From Peribacillus asahii (lineage in GTDB: Bacteria; Bacillota; Bacilli; Bacillales; DSM-1321), in assembly GCF_004006295.1 (NCBI RefSeq), contig NZ_CP026095.1, positions 1,660,001 through 1,724,000 on the forward strand: a DNA stretch of 64,000 bases, given 5' to 3'. This document shows positions 54,916 to 62,507 of this stretch, in pieces. The position numbers and the translations under genes are program-made. Numbering within the stretch: position 1 is the stretch's first letter; each line of letters begins with the position of its first letter. The notes below the pieces were generated by a model that saw only the letters and a list, made by a program, of their open reading frames with translations, was not told where the DNA came from and searched no databases.

Positions 54916-54944
54916 GTATAATAACACATAAAAACAACGCTCAA
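54916..54944 (-). promoter_or_regulatory. Sigma-A promoter for the riboswitch transcript
   Basis: Minus strand TTGAGC (plus 54939-54944), a 17-base spacer and TTATAC (plus 54916-54921), placed so that transcription starts just before the aptamer. Confidence 0.5.
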
Positions 54945-55018
54945 ACAAATAAATGTGACAAAAATACTAATTTTAAGAATAGGAGAAGAGAAAATGGTTA
55001 AAGCATCTAAGAGGGATA

Positions 55019-55219
55019 CTATTCTAATTTATTATTTCTTTTCGCAGTAAATCGATTAATTTCTGTCACGATAAATAGGATTGAAAAAATAGCTAGAACA
55101 GGGAGGAATAGAGGTTGATTGCTATCGATTAGCTTAACGTCAAACGTAAGTTCCAGTAGAGTAATAATTCCTAAAAGAACAAAAAAGATATATGTTATAC
55201 ATTCAAAAAACTTGTACAT
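55019..55219 (-). CDS. 66-residue two-helix membrane protein
   Basis: A small membrane protein starting at ATG 55219 (MYKFFECITYIFFVLLGIIT). The first helix spans about 6-25 and the second about 38-58 (PLFLPVLAIFSILFIVTEIN), with a basic C-terminus (RFTAKRNNKLE). GAAAGGG lies ten bases upstream. The frame is open to 55249 without a ribosome site. Function and family are unknown. Confidence 0.6.
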   Translation of the reverse strand: MYKFFECITYIFFVLLGIITLLELTFDVKLIDSNQPLFLPVLAIFSILFIVTEINRFTAKRNNKLE

Positions 55220-55359
55220 ATTCAACAGCCCTTTCGAAAGTATATACATATAAATAATTCGATGATTTTTATAATTATCCTTTATTCAATAGGGGAAGAG
55301 TAACATTATTGTACAGTTTAATGAGAGTGCGCAACTAAGTTCCTATGATTATTTACATA

Positions 55360-55388
55360 TCGACAAAAAACGACAAACTCTTTATAGT
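55360..55388 (+). promoter_or_regulatory. Sigma-A promoter of a candidate small RNA
   Basis: TCGACA (55360-55365), a 17-base spacer and TATAGT (55383-55388). No ORF follows on this strand for 3 kb, but a terminator lies 50 bases downstream. Confidence 0.6.
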
Positions 55389-55394
55389 ATAGAT

Positions 55395-55483
55395 AGGAAG
55401 CAATCGTGTTGCGATGATTGTTTTCTTTTTACTCATTTAGACGATCAATTCCCTTCAAAAGAAATTGATCGTCTTTTTTTATT
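55395..55483 (+). ncRNA. Candidate small RNA of about 90 nt
   Basis: A promoter, a short region with a CAATC/GATTG hairpin (55401-55420) and a T-rich single-stranded stretch, then a strong terminator (GACGATCAATT/AATTGATCGTC followed by seven T, 55440-55481). No start codon with ribosome site is inside. It could be a trans-acting sRNA or a 5' fragment of an attenuated transcript, though no downstream plus-strand gene fits the latter. Confidence 0.48.
55440..55481 (+). terminator. Terminator of the candidate small RNA
   Basis: GACGATCAATT and AATTGATCGTC form an 11-bp stem followed by TTTTTTT. Confidence 0.85.
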
Positions 55484-55536
55484 GCAGATTAAAGTTTTGA
55501 TTAGTGAAAGACAGAAACTAGTTTAAAACATAATTA

Positions 55537-55572
55537 AACCCTGCCTGTTTTTCTACATAACGGGCAGGGTTT
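55537..55572. terminator. Terminator-like hairpin downstream of the 45-residue ORF
   Basis: AAACCCTGCC and GGCAGGGTTT form a 10-bp stem with a 16-base loop. T-runs are short on both sides (TTTCTATTT plus, TTTAATT minus). Confidence 0.5.
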
Positions 55573-55619
55573 CTATTTGACTTCTATGTGGAGATCCGTA
55601 GTCATCACGTCCTTTTTAA

Positions 55620-55757
55620 TTAGTAAGCTTTCTTATTGTATTCATTTAGTTGTTCTGTTGTTAAATGCTTAACAAAGTGGTGAAAATTCACCGATTCCAT
55701 TCCATAGTTTTCACAAGCCATTTTATAATATTCATATGCTTCGCGATACATTTCCAT
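55620..55757 (-). CDS. 45-residue hypothetical protein
   Basis: A short ORF starting ATG (plus 55755-55757) with a perfect AGGAGGAG ribosome site, a consensus sigma-A promoter and an operator-like palindrome, so it is likely real despite its size. The protein is MEMYREAYEYYKMACENYGM, then ESVNFHHFVKHLTTEQLNEY and NKKAY: Tyr-rich, probably two helices, soluble. Not recognised. The tight control region suggests a regulatory small protein, but that is inference. Confidence 0.65.
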   Translation of the reverse strand: MEMYREAYEYYKMACENYGMESVNFHHFVKHLTTEQLNEYNKKAY

Positions 55758-55771
55758 TTTGTTCTCCTCCT

Positions 55772-55785
55772 TTGTTATATAACAA
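55772..55785. promoter_or_regulatory. Perfect 14-bp palindrome upstream of the 45-residue ORF
   Basis: TTGTTATATAACAA overlaps the leader just before the ribosome site. A second related sequence (CTGTTATATATTATTAACA on the minus strand) lies at the -10. Together they look like repressor sites, but the binder is unknown. Confidence 0.45.
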
Positions 55786-55804
55786 TCAATATTTATTTGT
55801 TAAT

Positions 55805-55833
55805 AATATATAACAGATTTGAAATTCTGTCAA
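55805..55833 (-). promoter_or_regulatory. Sigma-A promoter of the 45-residue ORF
   Basis: Minus strand consensus TTGACA (plus 55828-55833), a 17-base spacer and TATATT (plus 55805-55810). Confidence 0.75.
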
Positions 55834-55866
55834 TATTATATGTTTTCGTTTTTTATTAAAAAAATA

Positions 55867-55908
55867 AACAAAAGAGAAACGACAATTGCTGTCGTTTCTC
55901 TTTTGTTT
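55867..55908 (-). terminator. Terminator of the transglycosylase gene
   Basis: AACAAAAGAGAAACGACA pairs with TGTCGTTTCTCTTTTGTT around a 5-base loop. On the minus strand it overlaps the stop codon and ends in TTT. Confidence 0.8.
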
Positions 55909-57340
55909 ACTGTACTGTTCTGGTAGCTGGTTTACTTTTGTTTCCTGCTTTATCAGTTGCTGTTGCGGTTACTGTTGTTCCGGATTTTTGCGGTGTGATT
56001 TTGATTGTATATTTCCCCGACTTATCCGCTTTCCGGCTTCCGATGACTTTCTGTTTTACTTTTAACTGAATTGTTGCATACGCTTCAGTTTTGCCTGTGA
56101 CGGTTTTCGTTGTTTTTTTGATTGTACTAATCGTTGGCGTTGCAGGTGGTGTTTTATCCACTACTGTGACGGTCTTTGCAGGACTTGTTGCATTAAATTC
56201 ATTCTTGAACGTTACGGTCAAGCTTGTACCAGCCTTTTGAACACCAATTTTGACTTTGAAGTTTCCGTTGGCATTAGCTTTTGTGCTCTTAAACTTTTTA
56301 TTATTTCGTTTTATCTCTATGATGGCATTGGCCGCTGCTTTACCAGAAAGATATGTGTCATTATCATCAATCGTATTGACAGAAGGTTTATCTATCTTTT
56401 TTGTAATGTAAGCAGATGGAATATACCCGGTTAATTTTTTGTCTGCAGTCTGAACAGGATACCAGACAAATTGGTTTTGACTAGTTGCGGACAAATCATA
56501 TTTGAAAGTACCGTTAATGATTAAGGTGGTATTTTCCTTTAGTTTTGTTTGTGAATTCGCGAGAGTACTAGGTTTTAACCGAAAGTTAGCATTGTTCTTT
56601 GTTACGACAACTTTATCTCCCTTTTTAAAAAAGTAGGCAGAAGGATGGATTTGATCAGTGAGGCTGTATTTCATTGTTCTGAAAGCAATATTTTTATTGC
56701 TAGTAGGGTCATATTCAAAGTCAGCCGTTTTAAAAGGGAATTTTCCTAATGATGTATTCTCTAAGAAACTGTCGTTTTCGATGTGATGGAATACTTTTTC
56801 TTGATACGCATTCTTGTTTTTTGCCCCAGTAAGCTGCACAAGCGGACTGTTTACAGGTTTGCTTCCGTTGTAAGCCATAACAGGGAAATACCAATTTTCA
56901 ATAACTTGTTTGTCTGCTCCTTTTATTTTAGGAAGATCTGTACGCTTATACATACCATTCAAGATTTCAATGCCCGCTTCGATATTGTACGATATGTCAT
57001 TTTGCAGCTTCTGTTGATCATATTGCGGCTGATTCGTGATTTGCATAAGACCGATTCCGTCATCATCAGAAATGATAGGTTTGCCATTCGCATCAAATTG
57101 TTTCCATCCTCCATTTTCTTGTGTAGTGACAGCTTTTACAACTTCGGGAGGAATATTGGCTTCTAAAGCTGCGTTCGTCAGCAAACAATTGACATGTTGA
57201 AAAGAGGGGTTTTGATTTGGTTGGATTTCCCCGTACGCTTCACACTTAGACGCTAGCGTAGATTCCGCAGAGGCTTCTTCATAAAATAAGCCGAGCGTTA
57301 AGCAAGTAAGTACTCCTGCTTTTAATAAATATCGTTTCAT
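55907..57340 (-). CDS. Exported lytic transglycosylase with SH3 and Ig-like modules
   Basis: About 477 residues. A signal peptide (MKRYLLKAGVLTCLTLGLFY, then a probable cleavage after EASA) is followed by an SLT-like lysozyme domain (about 45-190) with the catalytic Glu in TTQENGGWKQF and GIGLMQITNQPQYD and AYNGSKP. An SH3-like domain (about 240-320, KGDKVVVTKNNANFRLKPS) comes next, then two Ig-like modules (about 330-475, each with a Gly-rich G-x-A/E-A turn and NGNFKVKI or SGKYTIKI). It should cut peptidoglycan outside the cell. I start at ATG 57340, with CGGAGAATA upstream, rather than TTG 57358. Confidence 0.83.
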   Translation of the reverse strand: MKRYLLKAGVLTCLTLGLFYEEASAESTLASKCEAYGEIQPNQNPSFQHVNCLLTNAALEANIPPEVVKAVTTQENGGWKQFDANGKPIISDDDGIGLMQITNQPQYDQQKLQNDISYNIEAGIEILNGMYKRTDLPKIKGADKQVIENWYFPVMAYNGSKPVNSPLVQLTGAKNKNAYQEKVFHHIENDSFLENTSLGKFPFKTADFEYDPTSNKNIAFRTMKYSLTDQIHPSAYFFKKGDKVVVTKNNANFRLKPSTLANSQTKLKENTTLIINGTFKYDLSATSQNQFVWYPVQTADKKLTGYIPSAYITKKIDKPSVNTIDDNDTYLSGKAAANAIIEIKRNNKKFKSTKANANGNFKVKIGVQKAGTSLTVTFKNEFNATSPAKTVTVVDKTPPATPTISTIKKTTKTVTGKTEAYATIQLKVKQKVIGSRKADKSGKYTIKITPQKSGTTVTATATDKAGNKSKPATRTVQ

Positions 57341-57438
57341 TATTCTCCGATTCTCCAATCTACTTAATCTTTATTACTCATAAACTATATTCTACCATAA
57401 TAGGATATTATTTTTATGTGAAATAGTATGTATAAGGA

Positions 57439-58344
57439 TTAAAGTATAAAATTTGCAAAGAGATATAAAATCAGCATACTAATGATAATGGTCACATTTG
57501 TGAGCGTACCAATAAAACGTGTGGTGCTATATTTAAATTCAAGGGCAAATGGTAAAATGGATGCCCCAATAGGTAATAGAAGACCGATTAGAATAGTATA
57601 TTTAAACATTTCATTGAATGGAAGCAGAAAATAGAGAATAAGCCCAAAAAGCAGACCTGTACCATACCGGAAAAGTAGGAATTTTATCATAGGTTTGATG
57701 TATAGCTTTTCAAACTTGAAATTTAAATAAAGTCCTAGCAATAAGAAAGACAAAGGCATATTCGCTTTAGATAGAATAGTAGCAAAATCAATGACTGCAG
57801 ATGGTAGATGCAGGTGGCAGTAGTTTAAAATACTAACGATGAAATAAGTCATTAGTGGAATCGATGTACCAAACTTTTTAAGGATGATCCTTGGCTTAAG
57901 CGTTAGCCCCTCTTTTGAATAATAACTTGCGATAATGTAAACGATTCCGAACAGGATGAATGCATTTCCAGCATCGAACATCCCAAAATAGGCTAATCCT
58001 TCTGCTCCCCAAATGGTTTGAACAAGTGGAAAGGCAAAAATTCCAACATTATAGCCAGGAGCAAGCATCAATAGAGTCCCTTTTAGTTCCTTTGCCTCTT
58101 TTCTGAAGACAAACCAGGCGAGACAAAGTGAGATTATTCCATAAATTAATACAATGACTGTTAGTAGCAGCAAGGAAGGCTCAATCTTCACCGTATCAAA
58201 AGTAACAATAATGAGAGCAGGGAGAGTGATGTTAAAAATAATCCTGCCCATTGCTTCTCCATCTTTCTCTTTTAAAAGATTTAATCGCTTGAAAACATAG
58301 CCAACCATGATTAATAGCAGTAAAAATAGAAATTCCTGATTCAT
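57439..58344 (-). CDS. AEC-family (auxin efflux carrier-like) transporter
   Basis: About 301 residues with ten predicted membrane helices. The N-terminal FLLLLLIMVGYVFKRLNLLK and FNITLPALIIVTFDTVKI (the crossover motif in helix 2) and C-terminal LLPIGASILPFALEFKYSTT match YfdV/MleP-like AEC permeases that move small organic acids. I start at ATG 58344; the GTG at 58356 is itself part of the AGAGGTG ribosome site. The substrate is unknown. It is monocistronic, and no regulator is next to it. Confidence 0.85.
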   Translation of the reverse strand: MNQEFLFLLLLIMVGYVFKRLNLLKEKDGEAMGRIIFNITLPALIIVTFDTVKIEPSLLLLTVIVLIYGIISLCLAWFVFRKEAKELKGTLLMLAPGYNVGIFAFPLVQTIWGAEGLAYFGMFDAGNAFILFGIVYIIASYYSKEGLTLKPRIILKKFGTSIPLMTYFIVSILNYCHLHLPSAVIDFATILSKANMPLSFLLLGLYLNFKFEKLYIKPMIKFLLFRYGTGLLFGLILYFLLPFNEMFKYTILIGLLLPIGASILPFALEFKYSTTRFIGTLTNVTIIISMLILYLFANFIL

Positions 58345-58356
58345 ACAGTATGACAC

Positions 58357-58631
58357 CTCTAATTATAGAAAAATAGTATACAATTAAAAATACTACTATA
58401 TCGAGAATAAACCAATCCATATTGTAACTATTTTCTAAAATTAAGGGTGAAAAGAAACTTCTAATAACCAATTAGACTGTATTAAATAGGCATTAAGAAA
58501 TTCCGTATCTGATACTATGGTACATCAAGAATTATTATAGTGATTGTTAGGTAAATTCCCCAGATTTAATGAATAATTGAGGCGCAATGAGTAGTAATTT
58601 AGTTAAGAATGACTGTTTAGGGGGAATGGAA
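58357..58631. other. Divergent intergenic region of about 275 bp
   Basis: AT-rich, lying between the AEC transporter (minus) and the YiaA-type gene (plus). No clear promoter pair or other signal was identified. An ORF on the minus strand here is a shadow. Confidence 0.45.
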
Positions 58632-58898
58632 GTGCAGAGATACAGACGAAGGAATACAACAGCTTTTACAGTATTGGCTTATTTCACTTTTTTTGCAGGG
58701 GTCTTTTTATTCAGTATCGGCCTTTATAATGAAGACAGTTTGCAGTTGAATGAAAAAGGATATTATATTGCTGTGATGATATTAGTGGCAGTAGGTGCAA
58801 TCTTGACACAAAAAGTCACGAGGGATAATGCTGAAGATAACGAGATAATGGCAGAACAGGAAAGAAGGCAAAATCAATCGATGAAGTTAGACGATTAG
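58632..58898 (+). CDS. YiaA/YiaB-type two-helix membrane protein
   Basis: An 88-residue inner-membrane protein of the YiaAB two-helix domain family: YRRRNTTAFTVLAYFTFFAG at the N-terminus, a second helix in GYYIAVMILVAVGAILTQKV, and a charged C-terminal tail. The start is placed at GTG 58632, seven bases after AGGGGG. ATG 58626 is too close to that site, and ATG 58587 (with GAGG) would add a non-conserved 15-residue extension. Function unknown. Confidence 0.75.
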   Translation: MQRYRRRNTTAFTVLAYFTFFAGVFLFSIGLYNEDSLQLNEKGYYIAVMILVAVGAILTQKVTRDNAEDNEIMAEQERRQNQSMKLDD

Positions 58899-58924
58899 TG
58901 ATATAAATGGAGGAATATAAAAGC

Positions 58925-58970
58925 AAAAATGAAATACCGCAGCCTCAGTGAGCTGTGGTATTTCATTTTA
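58925..58970. terminator. Bidirectional terminator between the YiaA-type gene and yerD-like gene
   Basis: AAATGAAATACCGCAGC and GCTGTGGTATTTCATTT (one G-U pair) form a long stem with an 8-base loop, with A/T tracts on both sides. Confidence 0.82.
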
Positions 58971-59028
58971 TTGAAAATCATAGAACAGCGATGTCCTAGA
59001 TAATAGACTGATTGAAGCTTTGAGCTTG

Positions 59029-60633
59029 TTAACTTGCGCCGATTTGACGCTGGATATCATGAAGGATATGCTCTAAAGAAGTAACGACTCCTTTATCATC
59101 TTTATACATAATATGTTTTGGCTGAAAATGAACAGGTGAATCTAAACCAGCGGCTGCTGAAATACGGAATAGTCCTTTTCTTAATGTAACAAGAAAATTG
59201 ACTACACGATACTTCTTCTCATCAATAACAAGAGCTTTTTGCAAATCTGGATCAGTCGTTGCTACTCCAACAGGACAGGCATTGGATTGACATTTTAATG
59301 TTTGAATACAGCCAACAGCAATCATAAAACCGCGAGCAATATTTACTAGGTCTGCTCCCATCGCTAAAGCAATAGCGATTCGATCAGGAGTAAATAGCTT
59401 ACCAGAGGCGATAATTTTTACACGATCACGTACACCGTATTTTTCGAGAGTAGATACAACGATAGGGAGAGCAGATTTAATTGGCAATCCTACACTATCA
59501 ATTAGTTCTTGATAAGAAGCGCCTGTGCCGCCCTCACCGCCATCAATTGTAATAAAGTCAGGTCCTTTACCGGTTTCCTTCATATACTTTGCTAGTTCTT
59601 CCACACTATCATTTCCGCCGACAACAATCTTTATGCCAACAGGCTTTCCTGTATGTTCCCGGATTTTTTCAACGAAATCCAGTAAGGAGGCTATATTTCC
59701 GAATTGAGGAAAGCGATTTGGGCTATCAACTGATTTATACGGCTCCACTTTACGAATCTCAGCAATTTCTGGTGTTACTTTTTCAGCATCGATATGCCCG
59801 CCGCGTGTTTTAGCACCTTGGGCTAGTTTAAGTTCAAATGCTTTTATTTGTGGAATTTCACTTTTTCTTTTTAATTCATCCCAATCTATGTTCCCGTTTT
59901 TATCACGTATACCAAACATAGCGGGACCAATCTGCATGATGATATCCACTCCACCTTTTAAATGGTAGGGCGAGAGTCCGCCTTCTCCTGTATTCATCCA
60001 TGTTCCTTTTGCTAGCCCTAAACCTTCTGATAAGGCAGTGATTGCATGATGTCCTAATGAACCGTAACTCATTGCAGACATACCAATGAGACCCTTTAAA
60101 ATAAATGGATGTCTTGTATTTGGCCCAATGACGATTGCGTCATCGTCGTGCAATAACTGAGCAGATGACTCCTCATCTTCCCATTTTTCTTCCCGTTGTG
60201 AAAGAAGTGGATCTTTTAATAAAATATATCGTTTCGTTAAAACTCTTGTTTCCTTATCCATTTTTATTTCTTCCGATAATTTTGGAAACATATCATTTCG
60301 AACAAAAAACCCTTCTTCGTCAAAGTCTCGTTTTGAACCAAAACCGATAACATCGCGATTATATTTGGCGCTTTTGACAATATGTTCGTAGTCATCTCGT
60401 GAAAATGGTCTGCCTTCCGTATCACTGTTGAACCAATATTGTCGCATTTCTGGGCCAATCTTTTCAAAAAAATAGCGGACCCGGCCAAGTGCAGGATAAT
60501 TCCTTAAAATAGCGTGTCGTTTTTGGTTGCGGTCAAATAAGATTAAATAAACTAGAAAAATAACAAGCACTAGAAAAATAAGTGCAATTAATGCAAATCC
60601 GATGATAATGAGCAGGCTTGCGAGATTCATCAT
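59029..60633 (-). CDS. yerD: Membrane-anchored GOGAT-domain protein (YerD type)
   Basis: A 534-residue protein with an N-terminal membrane segment (about 5-33, LLIIIGFALIALIFLVLVIF) and the FMN-binding glutamate synthase domain: GMSAMSYGSLGHHAITALSE, MNTGEGGLSPYHL, ITIDGGEGGTGASYQ and the [3Fe-4S] cysteines CIQTLKCQSNACPVG. It lacks the glutaminase and beta-helix domains of GltA, so it probably uses ammonia or another donor, or acts on a different substrate. The exact reaction is unknown. The ATG follows a strong AGGAGG. Confidence 0.88.
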   Translation of the reverse strand: MMNLASLLIIIGFALIALIFLVLVIFLVYLILFDRNQKRHAILRNYPALGRVRYFFEKIGPEMRQYWFNSDTEGRPFSRDDYEHIVKSAKYNRDVIGFGSKRDFDEEGFFVRNDMFPKLSEEIKMDKETRVLTKRYILLKDPLLSQREEKWEDEESSAQLLHDDDAIVIGPNTRHPFILKGLIGMSAMSYGSLGHHAITALSEGLGLAKGTWMNTGEGGLSPYHLKGGVDIIMQIGPAMFGIRDKNGNIDWDELKRKSEIPQIKAFELKLAQGAKTRGGHIDAEKVTPEIAEIRKVEPYKSVDSPNRFPQFGNIASLLDFVEKIREHTGKPVGIKIVVGGNDSVEELAKYMKETGKGPDFITIDGGEGGTGASYQELIDSVGLPIKSALPIVVSTLEKYGVRDRVKIIASGKLFTPDRIAIALAMGADLVNIARGFMIAVGCIQTLKCQSNACPVGVATTDPDLQKALVIDEKKYRVVNFLVTLRKGLFRISAAAGLDSPVHFQPKHIMYKDDKGVVTSLEHILHDIQRQIGAS

Positions 60634-60853
60634 ATTTTTCCTCCTGAACTGGCTAAATCTATTTGGTGTTAATATGCTCCAAAATGAGTGTAATTATTCA
60701 GTGGGAGCTCTTTAAAGAACCAATTATTTTTTAACGAGTTTTTTATGCGTAATTAAAGAAGATTGTTGAACTCTCACATTTTAGCTACATAATTTTTTAG
60801 TTGAATAGCCACCATAAAAGGAGATATTTCGAATTTATAATGGAGGAATGATT

Positions 60854-62488
60854 TTGAAAGCTTCGGATTTATTTGTACGCTGTTTAGAAAATGAAGAAGT
60901 TCAATATATTTTTGGTATTCCTGGAGAGGAAAATACGGATCTTGTTGATTCTCTTATTGGCTCTGAAATTGAATTTATTTTAGTTCATCATGAACAAGCA
61001 GCAGCTTTTATGGCTGACGTGTATGGTCGTTTGACTGGAAAACCGGGTGTCTGTTTGGCTACACTTGGGCCGGGTGCAACCAATTTATTAACAGGAGTAG
61101 GCAATGCTTATTTAGATTACTCACCTGTTGTCGCCATTACAGGTCAGGCAGGTCTTGAACGTATTCATAAGCAATCTCATCAATATGTGGATATTATTGG
61201 TGTTTTTGAAGAAACAACGAAATGGAGTCAACAAATTCACGTGCCGCACACAATACCAGAAATTATTCGTAAAGCGTTTAAAACAGCCCTTCTTGATAAA
61301 CCAGGCGCTGTTCATATTGAGCTTCCGGAAGATGTGGCGATGATGGATACAGAAGGAGAACCAATTCCTGTTACACGACTACCCATCTCCCGTCCAGCTG
61401 AGGAAGAGCTCAAAAAGGCAGCAGAATTGATTAACCGTGCTAAAAGACCGATTATTTTAGCTGGAAATGGGGTTATTCGTGATGGAGCAACAGACGCATT
61501 ACGCCAGTTTGCCGAAGCGAAAAATATTCCGGTGGTTAATACGTTTATGGCAAAAGGTGTGCTGCCTTCCGAGCATCCATTGACCCTATATACAGTTGGC
61601 ATGCAAGCAAGGGATTATGTGCTTTGTGGCTTTGATCTTGCTGATGTCATTATTACGATAGGCTATGACATTGTCGAATATTTGCCGAAATATTGGAATG
61701 ATGAAGCGATGAACCCGATTGTTCATATTGATAGTTTGCCTGCTGAAGTCGATGCGTATTATCCGCTCCAAGCCGAATTAGTCGGTGATGTTAAAGAAAC
61801 GATTCAAGCTTTAAACAGCTATGTTGAAGAAAAAGAACTTTGGTCAGAGGCAATAAGGCTAAAGAATCAGTTGGTTGAGAAACTGCATGAGTCTGATGAG
61901 GTATCCGGCAGTCCTATTATTCCACAAAGAATTCTTGCTGACTTAAAAAAGGCGGAAAAGGGAGAAGCGATTGTCATTTCGGATGTGGGCGCTCATAAAC
62001 TATGGATTGCTCGTATGTATCAGCCTGAAAAGCCGAATCATGTCATTATTTCCAATGGATTTGCCTCAATGGGGATTGCTGTTCCCGGCGCCATTGCTGC
62101 AAAATTAGCACAGCCGGATAAACCCGTCATTGCGATTACCGGTGATGGCGGCTTTCTAATGAATGGTGTTGAACTTGCCACAGCGAAACGTTTAGGTGTT
62201 GCGATTGTCATTATTATTTTTCATGACTCTAAATTTGGTCTAATCGAGTGGAAACAACTGAATAAATTTAATCGATCCAATGCTATTCAATTTGAAGATC
62301 CGAATTTTATTGAGTTCGCTGAAAGTTTCGGTGCGAAAGGAATTAAGGTGAAGCATTCGGATGACTTGCTTCCTGCATTAGAAGAGGCCATTCAGAGCCA
62401 AGATATTGTTCTAATCGATGTGGATGTCGATTATTCCCAAAATGTTAAATTATCCAAAACACTTGGCGATTATATTTGTAAATTATAA
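60854..62488 (+). CDS. Thiamine-diphosphate enzyme related to acetolactate synthase (AlsS-like)
   Basis: A 544-residue ThDP enzyme with three domains: pyrimidine-binding (YIFGIPGEENTDLVDSL; catalytic Glu in HHEQAAAFMADVYGRLTG), central (about 190-330), and the PP domain with GDGGFLMNGVELATAKRLGV. It resembles catabolic acetolactate synthases, which join two pyruvates, but the pairing with an aldehyde dehydrogenase rather than acetolactate decarboxylase suggests another 2-oxoacid or aldehyde role. I start at TTG 60854, seven bases after GGAGG; ATG 60848 sits too close to it. The ALDH gene begins 19 bases downstream. Confidence 0.85.
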   Translation: MKASDLFVRCLENEEVQYIFGIPGEENTDLVDSLIGSEIEFILVHHEQAAAFMADVYGRLTGKPGVCLATLGPGATNLLTGVGNAYLDYSPVVAITGQAGLERIHKQSHQYVDIIGVFEETTKWSQQIHVPHTIPEIIRKAFKTALLDKPGAVHIELPEDVAMMDTEGEPIPVTRLPISRPAEEELKKAAELINRAKRPIILAGNGVIRDGATDALRQFAEAKNIPVVNTFMAKGVLPSEHPLTLYTVGMQARDYVLCGFDLADVIITIGYDIVEYLPKYWNDEAMNPIVHIDSLPAEVDAYYPLQAELVGDVKETIQALNSYVEEKELWSEAIRLKNQLVEKLHESDEVSGSPIIPQRILADLKKAEKGEAIVISDVGAHKLWIARMYQPEKPNHVIISNGFASMGIAVPGAIAAKLAQPDKPVIAITGDGGFLMNGVELATAKRLGVAIVIIIFHDSKFGLIEWKQLNKFNRSNAIQFEDPNFIEFAESFGAKGIKVKHSDDLLPALEEAIQSQDIVLIDVDVDYSQNVKLSKTLGDYICKL

Positions 62489-62507
62489 GAATGAGGTGTG
62501 ATGAAAG

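Noticed and set aside
54993..55049. 18-codon plus-strand ORF (MVKASKRDTILIYYFFSQ) with AGGAGAAG
   Set aside because: Too short to support without conservation. Its end overlaps the 66-residue minus-strand gene.
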